Source: Virgisporangium aurantiacum
GTDB lineage: Bacteria > Actinomycetota > Actinomycetes > Mycobacteriales > Micromonosporaceae
Direction of reading: 5' to 3'
DNA length: 64,000 bases
Assembly: GCF_016863635.1 (NCBI RefSeq)
Contig: NZ_BOPG01000056.1
Coordinates: 62,001-126,000, forward strand
Position numbers and translations under genes: made by a program. The notes beneath the pieces are model-generated. The model was not told the DNA's origin, searched no databases, and saw only the letters and a list, made by a program, of their open reading frames with translations. Positions 57,412-64,000 of this stretch are shown piece by piece; positions within the stretch are counted from its first letter, which is position 1; each line of letters opens with the position of its first letter.

Positions 57412-58878
57412 GTGCGCAACCTGCCCGATCCCTGCGTCGTCGTGCTCGTCGGGCCGGGCGCGGCGGGCAAGTCCACGTGGGCGGCGGCCCACTTCCCGCC
57501 GTCGGCGGTGATCGGCAGCGACGCCCTCCGCGCCCTCGTGGGCACCGGCGAGGACGACATCACCGCGAGCGCCGACGCGTTCGCCGTCCTCGACGACGTC
57601 GTCGACCGGAGACTCAAGCGCAAGCTGACGACGGTGATCGACACGCTCGGCCTCGACCCCGTCCGCAGGGAGCGCTACCTGGCGGTGGCCAGAGCGAACG
57701 GCATGCCCTGCGTGGTGGTCGCGTTCGACACGCCCGCCGCCGAGTGCCGCGCCCGCAACCGCGCCCGCGCGACGAAACGCATCCCCGCCGACGTCCTCAC
57801 CGCGCAGCTCAAGGCCTGGCCAAGAGTCCGCGAGAGCCTCCCGGACGAAGGCTTCGACGCGGTGCTGAGACCCGAACCCGTGCGGGTGGTGCCGGCGGCG
57901 TTCGTCGACGCACCGGCCGCCGCGGCCCGGCAGCACGAGAACCCGACGGGCCTGCGGTTCGGCCTGCACCTGGGCGAGTTCGGCGGGTTCGCGAAGCCCA
58001 CCGGCGAAGCGCTGCGCGAGATCGCCGTCGCGGCCGAGGCCGCCGGCTTCGACGCGATCTACGTGATGGACCACTTCCGCCAGATCCCGCAGATCGGCCG
58101 ACCGTTCGACGACTTCCTGGAGAGCTTCACGACGCTCGCCCACCTCGCGGCCGTCACGTCACGGGTCGAGCTGGGCACGCTGGTCGCCGGCGTCACCTAC
58201 CGGAACGTGGCGCACCTGGGCAAGATCGTCGCCACGCTCGACGTGCTGAGCGGCGGCCGCGCCGTGTGCGGGCTCGGGCTGGGCTGGTTCGAGGCCGAGC
58301 ACCGCGCGTACGGCTGGCCGTTCCCGAGCGTCCCGGAAAGATACAAGCTTTTCGAGGACGCGCTGCGCCTGCTTCCCGTGCTGTGGGGACCCGGTTCGAA
58401 GCCGTTCCACGGCGAGGTCCTCAGCGTGCCCGAGACGATGTGCTACCCGCGCCCGGTGCGGGAGCACGTGCCGCTCATCGTGGGCGGCGGCGGTGAGCGC
58501 CGCACGCTGAAGCTGGCGGCGACGTACGCCGACGCGGCGAACGTGTTCGGCGACGTCGCCACGGTGCGCCGCAAGGCGCGGGTGCTCGCCGCGCACTGCG
58601 CCGGAACGGAGCGGGACGTCGCGCTGACCCACCTCTCCACCACGCTGGTCGGCCGCACCGACGCCGAGGTGGCCGACGCCGTCAACCGTCTCAAGCCGCG
58701 GAACCGGTCGGCGGCCGCGTACGCGGCGAGCGTGCACGCCGGAACGGTGGCCGACCACGTCGGCCGGTTCCGCGAACTGGCCGACGCCGGCGTCCGCGAG
58801 GTGATGGTGCGGCTCCCGGACCTCACCGGCCCGGCGCCGCTCGGCGCATTCTCCGACGTCATCGGCGCTTTTCGATGA
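57412..58878 (+). CDS. fusion of a P-loop kinase and a luciferase-like flavin-dependent oxidoreductase
   Basis: Residues 5-165 are a P-loop kinase of the AAA_33 type with Walker A GPGAAGKST (14-22) and an Arg-rich lid (CRARNRARATKRIP). Residues 181-488 are an LLM-class F420- or FMN-dependent oxidoreductase with LRFGLHLGEFGGF, FDAIYVMDHFRQIPQ, VELGTLVAGVTYRN and GLGLGWFEAEHRAYG. The two are joined in one frame with no stop and no internal start of note. The kinase may phosphorylate a small molecule that the second domain oxidises; this is inferred. GTG at 57412 follows TAACGT by 6 bases. Confidence 0.82.
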   Translation: MRNLPDPCVVVLVGPGAAGKSTWAAAHFPPSAVIGSDALRALVGTGEDDITASADAFAVLDDVVDRRLKRKLTTVIDTLGLDPVRRERYLAVARANGMPCVVVAFDTPAAECRARNRARATKRIPADVLTAQLKAWPRVRESLPDEGFDAVLRPEPVRVVPAAFVDAPAAAARQHENPTGLRFGLHLGEFGGFAKPTGEALREIAVAAEAAGFDAIYVMDHFRQIPQIGRPFDDFLESFTTLAHLAAVTSRVELGTLVAGVTYRNVAHLGKIVATLDVLSGGRAVCGLGLGWFEAEHRAYGWPFPSVPERYKLFEDALRLLPVLWGPGSKPFHGEVLSVPETMCYPRPVREHVPLIVGGGGERRTLKLAATYADAANVFGDVATVRRKARVLAAHCAGTERDVALTHLSTTLVGRTDAEVADAVNRLKPRNRSAAAYAASVHAGTVADHVGRFRELADAGVREVMVRLPDLTGPAPLGAFSDVIGAFR

Positions 58879-58913
58879 CCGTGTAACTTCCGCGCCAGGT
58901 GGGCATGGCTACG

Positions 58914-58929
58914 GGTGACGTGGGTCACT
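58914..58929. promoter_or_regulatory. CRP-like site upstream of dctA
   Basis: GGTGACGTGGGTCACT matches 8 of 10 positions of TGTGA-N6-TCACA and shares 15 of 16 central bases with the site at 45308. It lies 25-40 bases before dctA, compatible with catabolite control. Confidence 0.45.
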
Positions 58930-58954
58930 GATCGCCACCTCCCCTGGAGCAAGC

Positions 58955-60334
58955 ATGACCACCACCCCCATCCCGCCGGATCCCGCCGTACCGACCCAGC
59001 GCACCGCGGAGCCGCCACCGCCGCGCCGCGACTACACCAGGTACCTCTACCTCGCGGTGATCGTGGCCGTGCTGCTCGGCATCCTGGTCGGGTTCCTGTT
59101 CCCCGACTTCGGCAAGGAGCTGAAGCCGCTCGGCGACGGTTTCGTGAACCTGATCAAGATGATGATCAGCCCGATCATCTTCTGCACGATCGTGCTCGGC
59201 ATCGGGTCCGTCCGCCAGGCCGCGAAGGTCGGCAAGGTCGGCGGGCTGGCGCTCGGCTACTTCCTGATCATGTCGACGGTCGCGCTGCTCATCGGGCTCG
59301 TCGTCGGCAACATCCTGCACCCGGGTTCCGGCCTCGACATCGACGCCGGCGGCACGGTGCCGAAGGGCGAGGACACCGGCACCGCCGCGTTCCTCCTCGG
59401 GATCATCCCGACCACGATCTTCTCCGCCCTCACCAGCGGCAAAGTGCTGCAGACCCTCTTCGTCGCGCTGCTCACCGGGTTCGCGTTGCAGGCGATGGGA
59501 CGCACGGGAGAGCCGGTCCTGCGCGGCATCGCCCACCTGCAGCGACTCGTGTTCCGGATCCTCGCGATGATCATGTGGGTGGCGCCGATCGGCGCGTTCG
59601 GCGCGATCGCCGCCGTGGTGGGCGCGACGGGCTGGAAGGCCCTGGCCGGGCTCGCCCAGATCATGATCGGGTTTTACATCACCTGCGCGATCTTCGTGTT
59701 CGTGATCCTCGGTCTCCTGCTCAAGCTCGTCACCGGCCTGAACCTGTTCTCGGTGCTGAGGTACCTGGCCCGGGAGTTCCTGCTGATCCTGTCGACGTCG
59801 TCGTCGGAGTCGGCACTGCCGCGCCTCATCGCGAAGATGGAGCACCTGGGCGTCTCCCGGCCGGTGGTCGGGATCGTGGTGCCGACCGGCTACTCGTTCA
59901 ACCTCGACGGCACCGCGATCTACCTGACGATGGCGTCGCTGTTCGTCGCCGACGCGCTGGGCAAGCCGCTGTCGATCAGCGAGCAGATCTCGCTACTGCT
60001 GTTCATGATCATCGCGTCGAAGGGCGCGGCCGGCGTCACCGGCGCGGGCCTGGCGACGCTCGCCGGCGGCCTGCAGTCGCACCGGCCGGAACTGGTCGAG
60101 GGCGTCAGCCTGATCGTCGGCATCGACCGGTTCATGTCCGAGGCCCGGGCGCTCACCAACTTCGCCGGCAACTCGGTGGCGACGCTGCTCGTGGGCACCT
60201 GGTCGGGCGAGTTCGACAAGCAACGGGCGCTGGCGGTGCTGCACGGCGACGACCCGTTCGACGAGACCACGATGCTCGACGACGAGCACGACGCCGCCCC
60301 GCCGCCCACGTCACTGGAGAAGCAACCGGCCTGA
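58955..60334 (+). CDS. dctA: C4-dicarboxylate/cation symporter (DAACS family)
   Basis: The 459-residue transporter has the helical-hairpin motif TSSSESALPRLI, the NLDGTAIYLTMASLFVAD unwound helix of family transport sites, and GAAGVTGAGLATLAGGL. It couples dicarboxylate uptake (succinate, malate, fumarate) to proton or sodium influx. Its N-terminus has a Pro-rich cytosolic stretch (1-25). GGAGC lies 4-5 bases before the ATG. A CRP-like site is 25 bases upstream. The 3' end overlaps the convergent PPTase gene by 24 bp. Confidence 0.88.
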   Translation: MTTTPIPPDPAVPTQRTAEPPPPRRDYTRYLYLAVIVAVLLGILVGFLFPDFGKELKPLGDGFVNLIKMMISPIIFCTIVLGIGSVRQAAKVGKVGGLALGYFLIMSTVALLIGLVVGNILHPGSGLDIDAGGTVPKGEDTGTAAFLLGIIPTTIFSALTSGKVLQTLFVALLTGFALQAMGRTGEPVLRGIAHLQRLVFRILAMIMWVAPIGAFGAIAAVVGATGWKALAGLAQIMIGFYITCAIFVFVILGLLLKLVTGLNLFSVLRYLAREFLLILSTSSSESALPRLIAKMEHLGVSRPVVGIVVPTGYSFNLDGTAIYLTMASLFVADALGKPLSISEQISLLLFMIIASKGAAGVTGAGLATLAGGLQSHRPELVEGVSLIVGIDRFMSEARALTNFAGNSVATLLVGTWSGEFDKQRALAVLHGDDPFDETTMLDDEHDAAPPPTSLEKQPA

Positions 60335-60985
60335 CCGCTCGTCGACCGGTACGGGTTCGGCCGTGAGAACGGCGAGCGCGGCGCGGTAACCGCCGTCGGG
60401 GTGCAGGTCGGTCAGGTGGGCGAGCAGCTGTGCCCGTCCCGGATAGGCCAGCAACCCCGGCGGCTCGGCCGGACCGGTGACCCGGACCTCGGCCAGCGAC
60501 GCGGCCAGCCCGTCGCCGGTCGCCTTCACCACGGCCTCCTTGCGGGTCCAGTAGGTGAAGAAGTCCGGCAGGTCGGGCGGGGTGGCTCGCTCGGTCTCGT
60601 GGAGCACGGTGCGGCCGAGGCCGGCGACGTCGACCGTGGCGATCCGCTCGACGTCGAGCCCTACCGGGGCAACCGTGGTGAGCGCGAGGCCGACCAGGTC
60701 GCCGGAGTGCGTGATCGACGCGTGCAGTCCGGTGCCGGGCAGTGCCGGCCGGCCGTGCGGCTCGGCGCACCGGGGGCAGGTGCGCTCGACGGTCACCGCC
60801 GCCGGCGGCGTGCCGGTGGCCGCACCGACCGCGAGCCGGAGCATCGTGGCGCCGAGCACCTGCCGCACCCGGTCCTCCGGCCGCCGCAGCCGGGCCGCGC
60901 GGCCGACCTCCACGGTGGACAGCAGCCGGTCGAGCCCGGCCGAGTAGTCCTCGAGCCGGGCCCACCAGACATCTACCTGCGTCAC
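60311..60985 (-). CDS. 4'-phosphopantetheinyl transferase (Sfp type)
   Basis: The 224-residue enzyme has PVGLDVERI (Mg-binding Asp) and FFTYWTRKEAVVKATGDGLA (the W-x-x-KEA signature), with ASITHSGDLVGLAL as the CoA-binding strand. It transfers phosphopantetheine from CoA to carrier proteins of fatty-acid, polyketide or peptide synthases. None of those is in the window, so its partners are elsewhere. GTG follows CAGAAT by 6 bases, suggesting leaderless initiation. Confidence 0.88.
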   Translation of the reverse strand: MTQVDVWWARLEDYSAGLDRLLSTVEVGRAARLRRPEDRVRQVLGATMLRLAVGAATGTPPAAVTVERTCPRCAEPHGRPALPGTGLHASITHSGDLVGLALTTVAPVGLDVERIATVDVAGLGRTVLHETERATPPDLPDFFTYWTRKEAVVKATGDGLAASLAEVRVTGPAEPPGLLAYPGRAQLLAHLTDLHPDGGYRAALAVLTAEPVPVDERSGRLLLQ

Positions 60986-61000
60986 CCGATCATTCTGCCT

Positions 61001-61384
61001 TCACGCGGCGGCGCGACGCAGGCCCAGGTATTCGAGGTCCACCAGCGCCAGCACCGCGACGGCCTGGGCGATCACCACGACGGTGCCCACGACGGTCAAC
61101 GGCCAGACCCCGGCCACCACGGCCACGATGCTCGCCGCCACCCAGACGAGGTTGCCCCCGATCACGAGCCAGCCGGCGTTGGCCTCGATCGTCGGACGGG
61201 TGGCCACCCAGCCGATCCCGGCGGCGACGCCGATCAGGGCCACCCCGAGCGCGATCAGCCAGCCGGCCGGGATGCCGAGCACCCCGTCGAGCGCGGCGGC
61301 GGGAAGGGCGAGGCCGACGCCCATCACCCCGCAGGCGGCGGCGTCGGCGGTCAGGGCCAGGCGGAGCAGTCGGTCCCGGTTCAT
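61001..61384 (-). CDS. small four-helix membrane protein, function unknown
   Basis: The 127-residue protein has about four hydrophobic segments, including WLIALGVALIGVAAGIGWVA and IVAVVAGVWPLTVVGTVVVI, and a basic C-terminal end (LGLRRAAA). No known family motif is evident. I chose the ATG at 61384, which has GAGGAG at good distance; an ATG 6 bases earlier overlaps the ribosome-binding site. It lies 117 bp from and divergent to the XRE regulator, which may control it. Confidence 0.5.
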   Translation of the reverse strand: MNRDRLLRLALTADAAACGVMGVGLALPAAALDGVLGIPAGWLIALGVALIGVAAGIGWVATRPTIEANAGWLVIGGNLVWVAASIVAVVAGVWPLTVVGTVVVIAQAVAVLALVDLEYLGLRRAAA

Positions 61385-61488
61385 CGTCATCTCCTCGTCG
61401 TTGGTTTCGGTGATGCCGGAACGATGGCGGGTTCCGCTGCTGCCTGTCGATTACGCCCGAGGTAATGGCCCAGGTGACGGCGCTGGCC

Positions 61489-61494
61489 TAGCGT
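61489..61494 (+). promoter_or_regulatory. -10 box of the XRE regulator, leaderless type
   Basis: TAGCGT is 7 bases from ATG at 61502; this supports that start over the earlier ATG at 61496. Confidence 0.5.
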
Positions 61495-61501
61495 CATGGT
61501 C

Positions 61502-62299
61502 ATGACGGTGGACACGATGCGCCGACCGGTCGGCGAGCAGTTGCGGGGATGGCGCGAGCGGCGGCGGTTGAGCCAGCTGGAACTCGCGATCGAGGCGGAC
61601 GTCTCGACCCGGCACCTGAGCTTCGTGGAGACCGGCCGGTCGCGCCCGAGCCGCGACATGGTGCTGCATCTCGCCGAGCGGCTCGAGGTGCCGCTGCGCG
61701 AGCGCAACCGGCTCCTGCTGGCCGCCGGGTACGCGCCGGCGTTCCAGGAGAACTCACTGGACTCGGCGTCGCTCAAGCCGGTCGCCGCCGCGGTGCGGCA
61801 GATCCTGGCCGGGCACGAGCCGTATCCGGCGGTGGTGGTCAACGCGCGCAGCGAGCTGTTGGACGCGAACTCCGCCGTGGGGCTCTTTCTCGGTGACGTC
61901 GCACCGCACGTCCTGGTGCCGCCGGTGAACGTGCTGCGGGTGGCGCTGCACCCCGACGGCATGGCGCGCAACATCGTCAACCTGCCGGTGTGGCGCAGCC
62001 ACCTGCTGGAACGGCTGCGCCGTCAGATCGCCACCACCGGTGACCCGACGCTGCACGACCTGCTCGACGAGGTCACCGGCTACCCGGGCGGCGAGCACCC
62101 CGACGGGCTCGACGCGTCCGCGGCCGTGGCGCTGCCGCTGGTCTACCGCCACGCCGGCAAGGAGCTGACGTTCGTGAGCACCCTGGCGACGTTCGGCGCC
62201 CCGTTGGACATCACCGTGGCGGAACTGGCCATCGAAGCCTTCTACCCGGCCGACAGCGAAACGGCGGCCGTGCTGCGTAGCACGACCGCCGCTTCCTGA
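61502..62299 (+). CDS. XRE-type regulator with MmyB-like ligand-binding domain
   Basis: The 265-residue protein has an N-terminal lambda-repressor-type HTH (RPVGEQLRGWRERRRLSQLE and SRHLSFVE-like STRHLSFVETGRSRPS). A C-terminal MmyB/PAS-like domain includes PYPAVVVNARSELLDANSAV. Related regulators bind fatty acids or other lipophilic ligands. ATG at 61502 is chosen by the promoter spacing. It is divergent from the small membrane protein. Confidence 0.85.
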   Translation: MTVDTMRRPVGEQLRGWRERRRLSQLELAIEADVSTRHLSFVETGRSRPSRDMVLHLAERLEVPLRERNRLLLAAGYAPAFQENSLDSASLKPVAAAVRQILAGHEPYPAVVVNARSELLDANSAVGLFLGDVAPHVLVPPVNVLRVALHPDGMARNIVNLPVWRSHLLERLRRQIATTGDPTLHDLLDEVTGYPGGEHPDGLDASAAVALPLVYRHAGKELTFVSTLATFGAPLDITVAELAIEAFYPADSETAAVLRSTTAAS

Positions 62300-62305
62300 G
62301 TTGTC

Positions 62306-63301
62306 CTACTGCCGGCCGCCGAAGAAGTTGTTGCCGGCCATTCCGCCCTGGCCCACCCCGAACCGCTGCTGCAGCGAGGGGTTGGCACCCATCGCGTTGT
62401 ACGGCGGCAGCAGCTCGGCCGGCTGCACCACGACGAAGCCCTCGCCGCTGAACTGCATCTGCCAGCTCTCGCCCGTGTTGCCACGCGGACGCCACACCGA
62501 CGACGACGTCACCGCCGCCTGCATCTGCACCTGCAACGACGACGTCCACGCGATCACCGCGTCGGCGTCGGCGAAGTAGTAGTTCTGCGCGTTGACGTGC
62601 ATCACCAGCGGCGCACCCGTGGTGGTGACCGCGACCTTGCCGTTCCCGCGCAGCTCGACGTTGTACGCACCGGCGCCGGCGACCTGCACCTGCGAGTCGA
62701 TGCGGACGATGTCCCACCGCAGCCCGTGCTCGAACGCCAGCACGTTCTTGCCGTCGACGGTGAGCCCGTCACCGGTGAGGTCGAGGATGTGGATGTCCTG
62801 CGCCTGGTTGGCCAGGTACACCGTGCCGTTGCCGGTGACCTTCATCAGGTTCAGGCCCTCGCCGGTGACGGCGCGCGCGACGTGCGCGCCCCAGCTCTGG
62901 TACTGCGAGTCGAAGTTGGCCTGGCCCTGGTACGCGATCATCGCGCCCTTGCGGGCGTAGAACTCTCTCATGCCGCTGGCCTGGCCGAGCACGGCGCGGA
63001 GCATCTTGCCGTTCTGCAGGCTGAACTTCTCGTTCGACTGCCGCTCCTGGTTGCCCAGGAGCGTGCTGCCCATGATGCCGCCGCCGGCACCCGGCATTCC
63101 GCCGGGCGCGCCCGGCATCCCACCCGGGGCACCGGGCATTCCACCGGGCGGCATCCCGCCCGGAGGCATCCCACCCGGGGGCATGCCACCCTGCGGCGGG
63201 TACCCCGGCTGCGGGGGGTAGCCGCCCGGCTGTGGCGGGTAGCCGGGCTGCTGCGGATAGCCACCCTGCTGCGGGTAGCCCGGCTGCTGCGGGTATCCCA
63301 T
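62306..63301 (-). CDS. AIM24-family protein with Pro/Gly/Gln/Tyr-rich N-terminus
   Basis: The 331-residue protein has a low-complexity N-terminus (1-75) of repeated YPQQPG, YPPQP and GGMPPG units. An AIM24 (TIGR00266-like) beta-sandwich follows with GAMIAYQGQANFD, VTGEGLNLMKVTGNGTVYLA, LVMHVNAQNYYFADADAVIA and GEGFVVVQPAELL. AIM24 proteins occur in mitochondria and bacteria without a settled biochemical role; bacterial ones are linked to stress and envelope. AAGGAG lies 7 bases before the ATG. It is downstream of a second AIM24 gene. Confidence 0.85.
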   Translation of the reverse strand: MGYPQQPGYPQQGGYPQQPGYPPQPGGYPPQPGYPPQGGMPPGGMPPGGMPPGGMPGAPGGMPGAPGGMPGAGGGIMGSTLLGNQERQSNEKFSLQNGKMLRAVLGQASGMREFYARKGAMIAYQGQANFDSQYQSWGAHVARAVTGEGLNLMKVTGNGTVYLANQAQDIHILDLTGDGLTVDGKNVLAFEHGLRWDIVRIDSQVQVAGAGAYNVELRGNGKVAVTTTGAPLVMHVNAQNYYFADADAVIAWTSSLQVQMQAAVTSSSVWRPRGNTGESWQMQFSGEGFVVVQPAELLPPYNAMGANPSLQQRFGVGQGGMAGNNFFGGRQ

Positions 63302-63324
63302 CTCGCTACTCCTTCTCGCCCGGC

Positions 63325-64000
63325 TCAGCCGCGAACCGACATACGGGGCCGCTCGTCCTCGCTCGGCTGCACGACGACGAAGCCGTGCCCGAGGAAGCCG
63401 AGTTGGAACGCCTCACCGGACCCGCGGCCGAACAGACCGCCGAGCCGCGCGGTGCGCTTGGTCTTGATCCGCAGCCCCTCGGTGAACGCGACCAGGGCGT
63501 CGGTGTCGACGTAGGTCTCCGCCTCCTGGGTGTTCAGGACGATCGGCGTGCCCTTGCTGGTCAACGCGACCCAGCCCTGCCCGCGGATGACGACGTTGAA
63601 CATGCCCATGCCGGAGAGCATCGAGACGCCCTGCACCCGCTCGATGTTCCACTGCAGCGACGCGTCGAACGCGAGGATGTTCTTGCCGTTGACCGACAGC
63701 GCCTCGTTGTTCAACTGCACGACGATGACGTCCTTGCCGTAGTCGGCGAGGAACAGGTTGCCCTGCCCGGTGCAGCTCATCAGCGGGACGCCCTCGCCGG
63801 TGGCCCACGACCGGGCCATCTGCCCGAGCGCCGGCGGGTTGGGGTTGAAGTCGATGAGGCCCTCGTAGGCGATCATCGAACCGGTACGGGCCAGCACGTC
63901 GGGACCGCCGTGCATGAGGACCTTGCAGATCTTGGAGCCGTGTGTGCTCATCCGGTCCTGAACCGGCGTCTGCCCGTAGTGCTGCAGCAATTGACCCTGC
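63325..64000 (-). CDS. AIM24-family protein, 5' end beyond the window
   Basis: At least 222 residues of a second AIM24 protein are present, with SMIAYEGLIDFNPN, WATGEGVPLMSCTGQGNLFL, NEALSVNGKNILAFDA, TYVDTDALVAFTEGLRI and GHGFVVVQPSE. The frame remains open to the right edge (codons for QGQLLQHYGQ), so the true start is outside. It lies 23 bp upstream of the other AIM24 gene on the same strand, and the two are probably co-transcribed. It lacks the low-complexity extension. Confidence 0.82.
   Translation of the reverse strand, partial: QGQLLQHYGQTPVQDRMSTHGSKICKVLMHGGPDVLARTGSMIAYEGLIDFNPNPPALGQMARSWATGEGVPLMSCTGQGNLFLADYGKDVIVVQLNNEALSVNGKNILAFDASLQWNIERVQGVSMLSGMGMFNVVIRGQGWVALTSKGTPIVLNTQEAETYVDTDALVAFTEGLRIKTKRTARLGGLFGRGSGEAFQLGFLGHGFVVVQPSEDERPRMSVRG

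Noticed and set aside
54565..60985. Secondary-metabolite gene cluster
   Set aside because: A phosphopantetheinyl transferase, acyl-CoA dehydrogenase, thioesterase and LLM oxidoreductase occur here, but no carrier-protein synthase, cyclase or export genes are present and strands and regulators are mixed.
1..64000. Horizontal island or prophage
   Set aside because: I saw no integrase, transposase, tRNA junction or clear drop in GC; gene density and codon style look even across the window.

Overview
The window is chromosomal DNA of a very GC-rich Gram-positive actinomycete. Many genes start with GTG, and many promoters place a TANNNT box 6-7 bases before the start codon, as expected for leaderless mRNAs. 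The gene content fits a filamentous soil or plant-associated lineage, most probably Micromonosporaceae: a gyl-type glycerol locus, LppU-like, DUF3455, LVIVD/DUF305 and AIM24 proteins, and a transmembrane kinase with a CBM2-like domain. The family name is inferred. Genes fill almost the whole window; I found no rRNA, tRNA, CRISPR array, integrase or insertion sequence.

Layout. 1-5.4 kb: truncated ALDH7-type dehydrogenase, methyltransferase, acyltransferase, then a coupled glycosyltransferase/methyltransferase/toroid-protein operon. 5.4-10.4 kb: a PheS-like orphan ligase behind an attenuator-like leader, arylamine N-acetyltransferase, and a secreted fungalysin protease. 10.4-12.8 kb: two paralogous membrane proteins with a PadR regulator between them. 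12.8-22.4 kb: the main metabolic block, with glpF-glpK-glpD divergent from an IclR regulator and a second glpK, followed by dhaL, dhaK, a second IclR regulator and dhaM. 22.4-31.2 kb: envelope proteins, an N-formylglutamate amidohydrolase-like protein, a two-gene redox-like signalling operon, small CGN-motif secreted proteins and an Nramp-like transporter. 31-47.9 kb: assorted enzymes, peptidoglycan hydrolase, GGDEF-EAL protein, TetR/MMPL pair, L,D-transpeptidase, LVIVD/DUF305 pair and a PAS membrane protein. 47.9-64 kb: kinase with CBM2-like ectodomain, an unknown Rossmann protein with a beta-lactamase-fold hydrolase, an orphan fused TRAP permease followed by a four-arm inverted-repeat element, acyl-CoA dehydrogenase, regulators, thioesterase, a kinase/luciferase-like fusion, DctA, a phosphopantetheinyl transferase, an XRE regulator and two AIM24 proteins.

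How the genes work together. Glycerol enters through GlpF, is phosphorylated by either of two GlpK proteins and oxidised by GlpD to dihydroxyacetone phosphate. The PEP-dependent DhaKLM system supplies the same product from dihydroxyacetone. Each branch has its own IclR-type regulator and candidate palindromic operators. Other likely regulatory units are PadR with its membrane proteins, TetR with MMPL, and HxlR with a thioesterase. The strongest leads for something new are the orphan ligase and its leader, the REC/flavoprotein signalling operon, the PadR cassette, the inverted-repeat element and the kinase-luciferase fusion.
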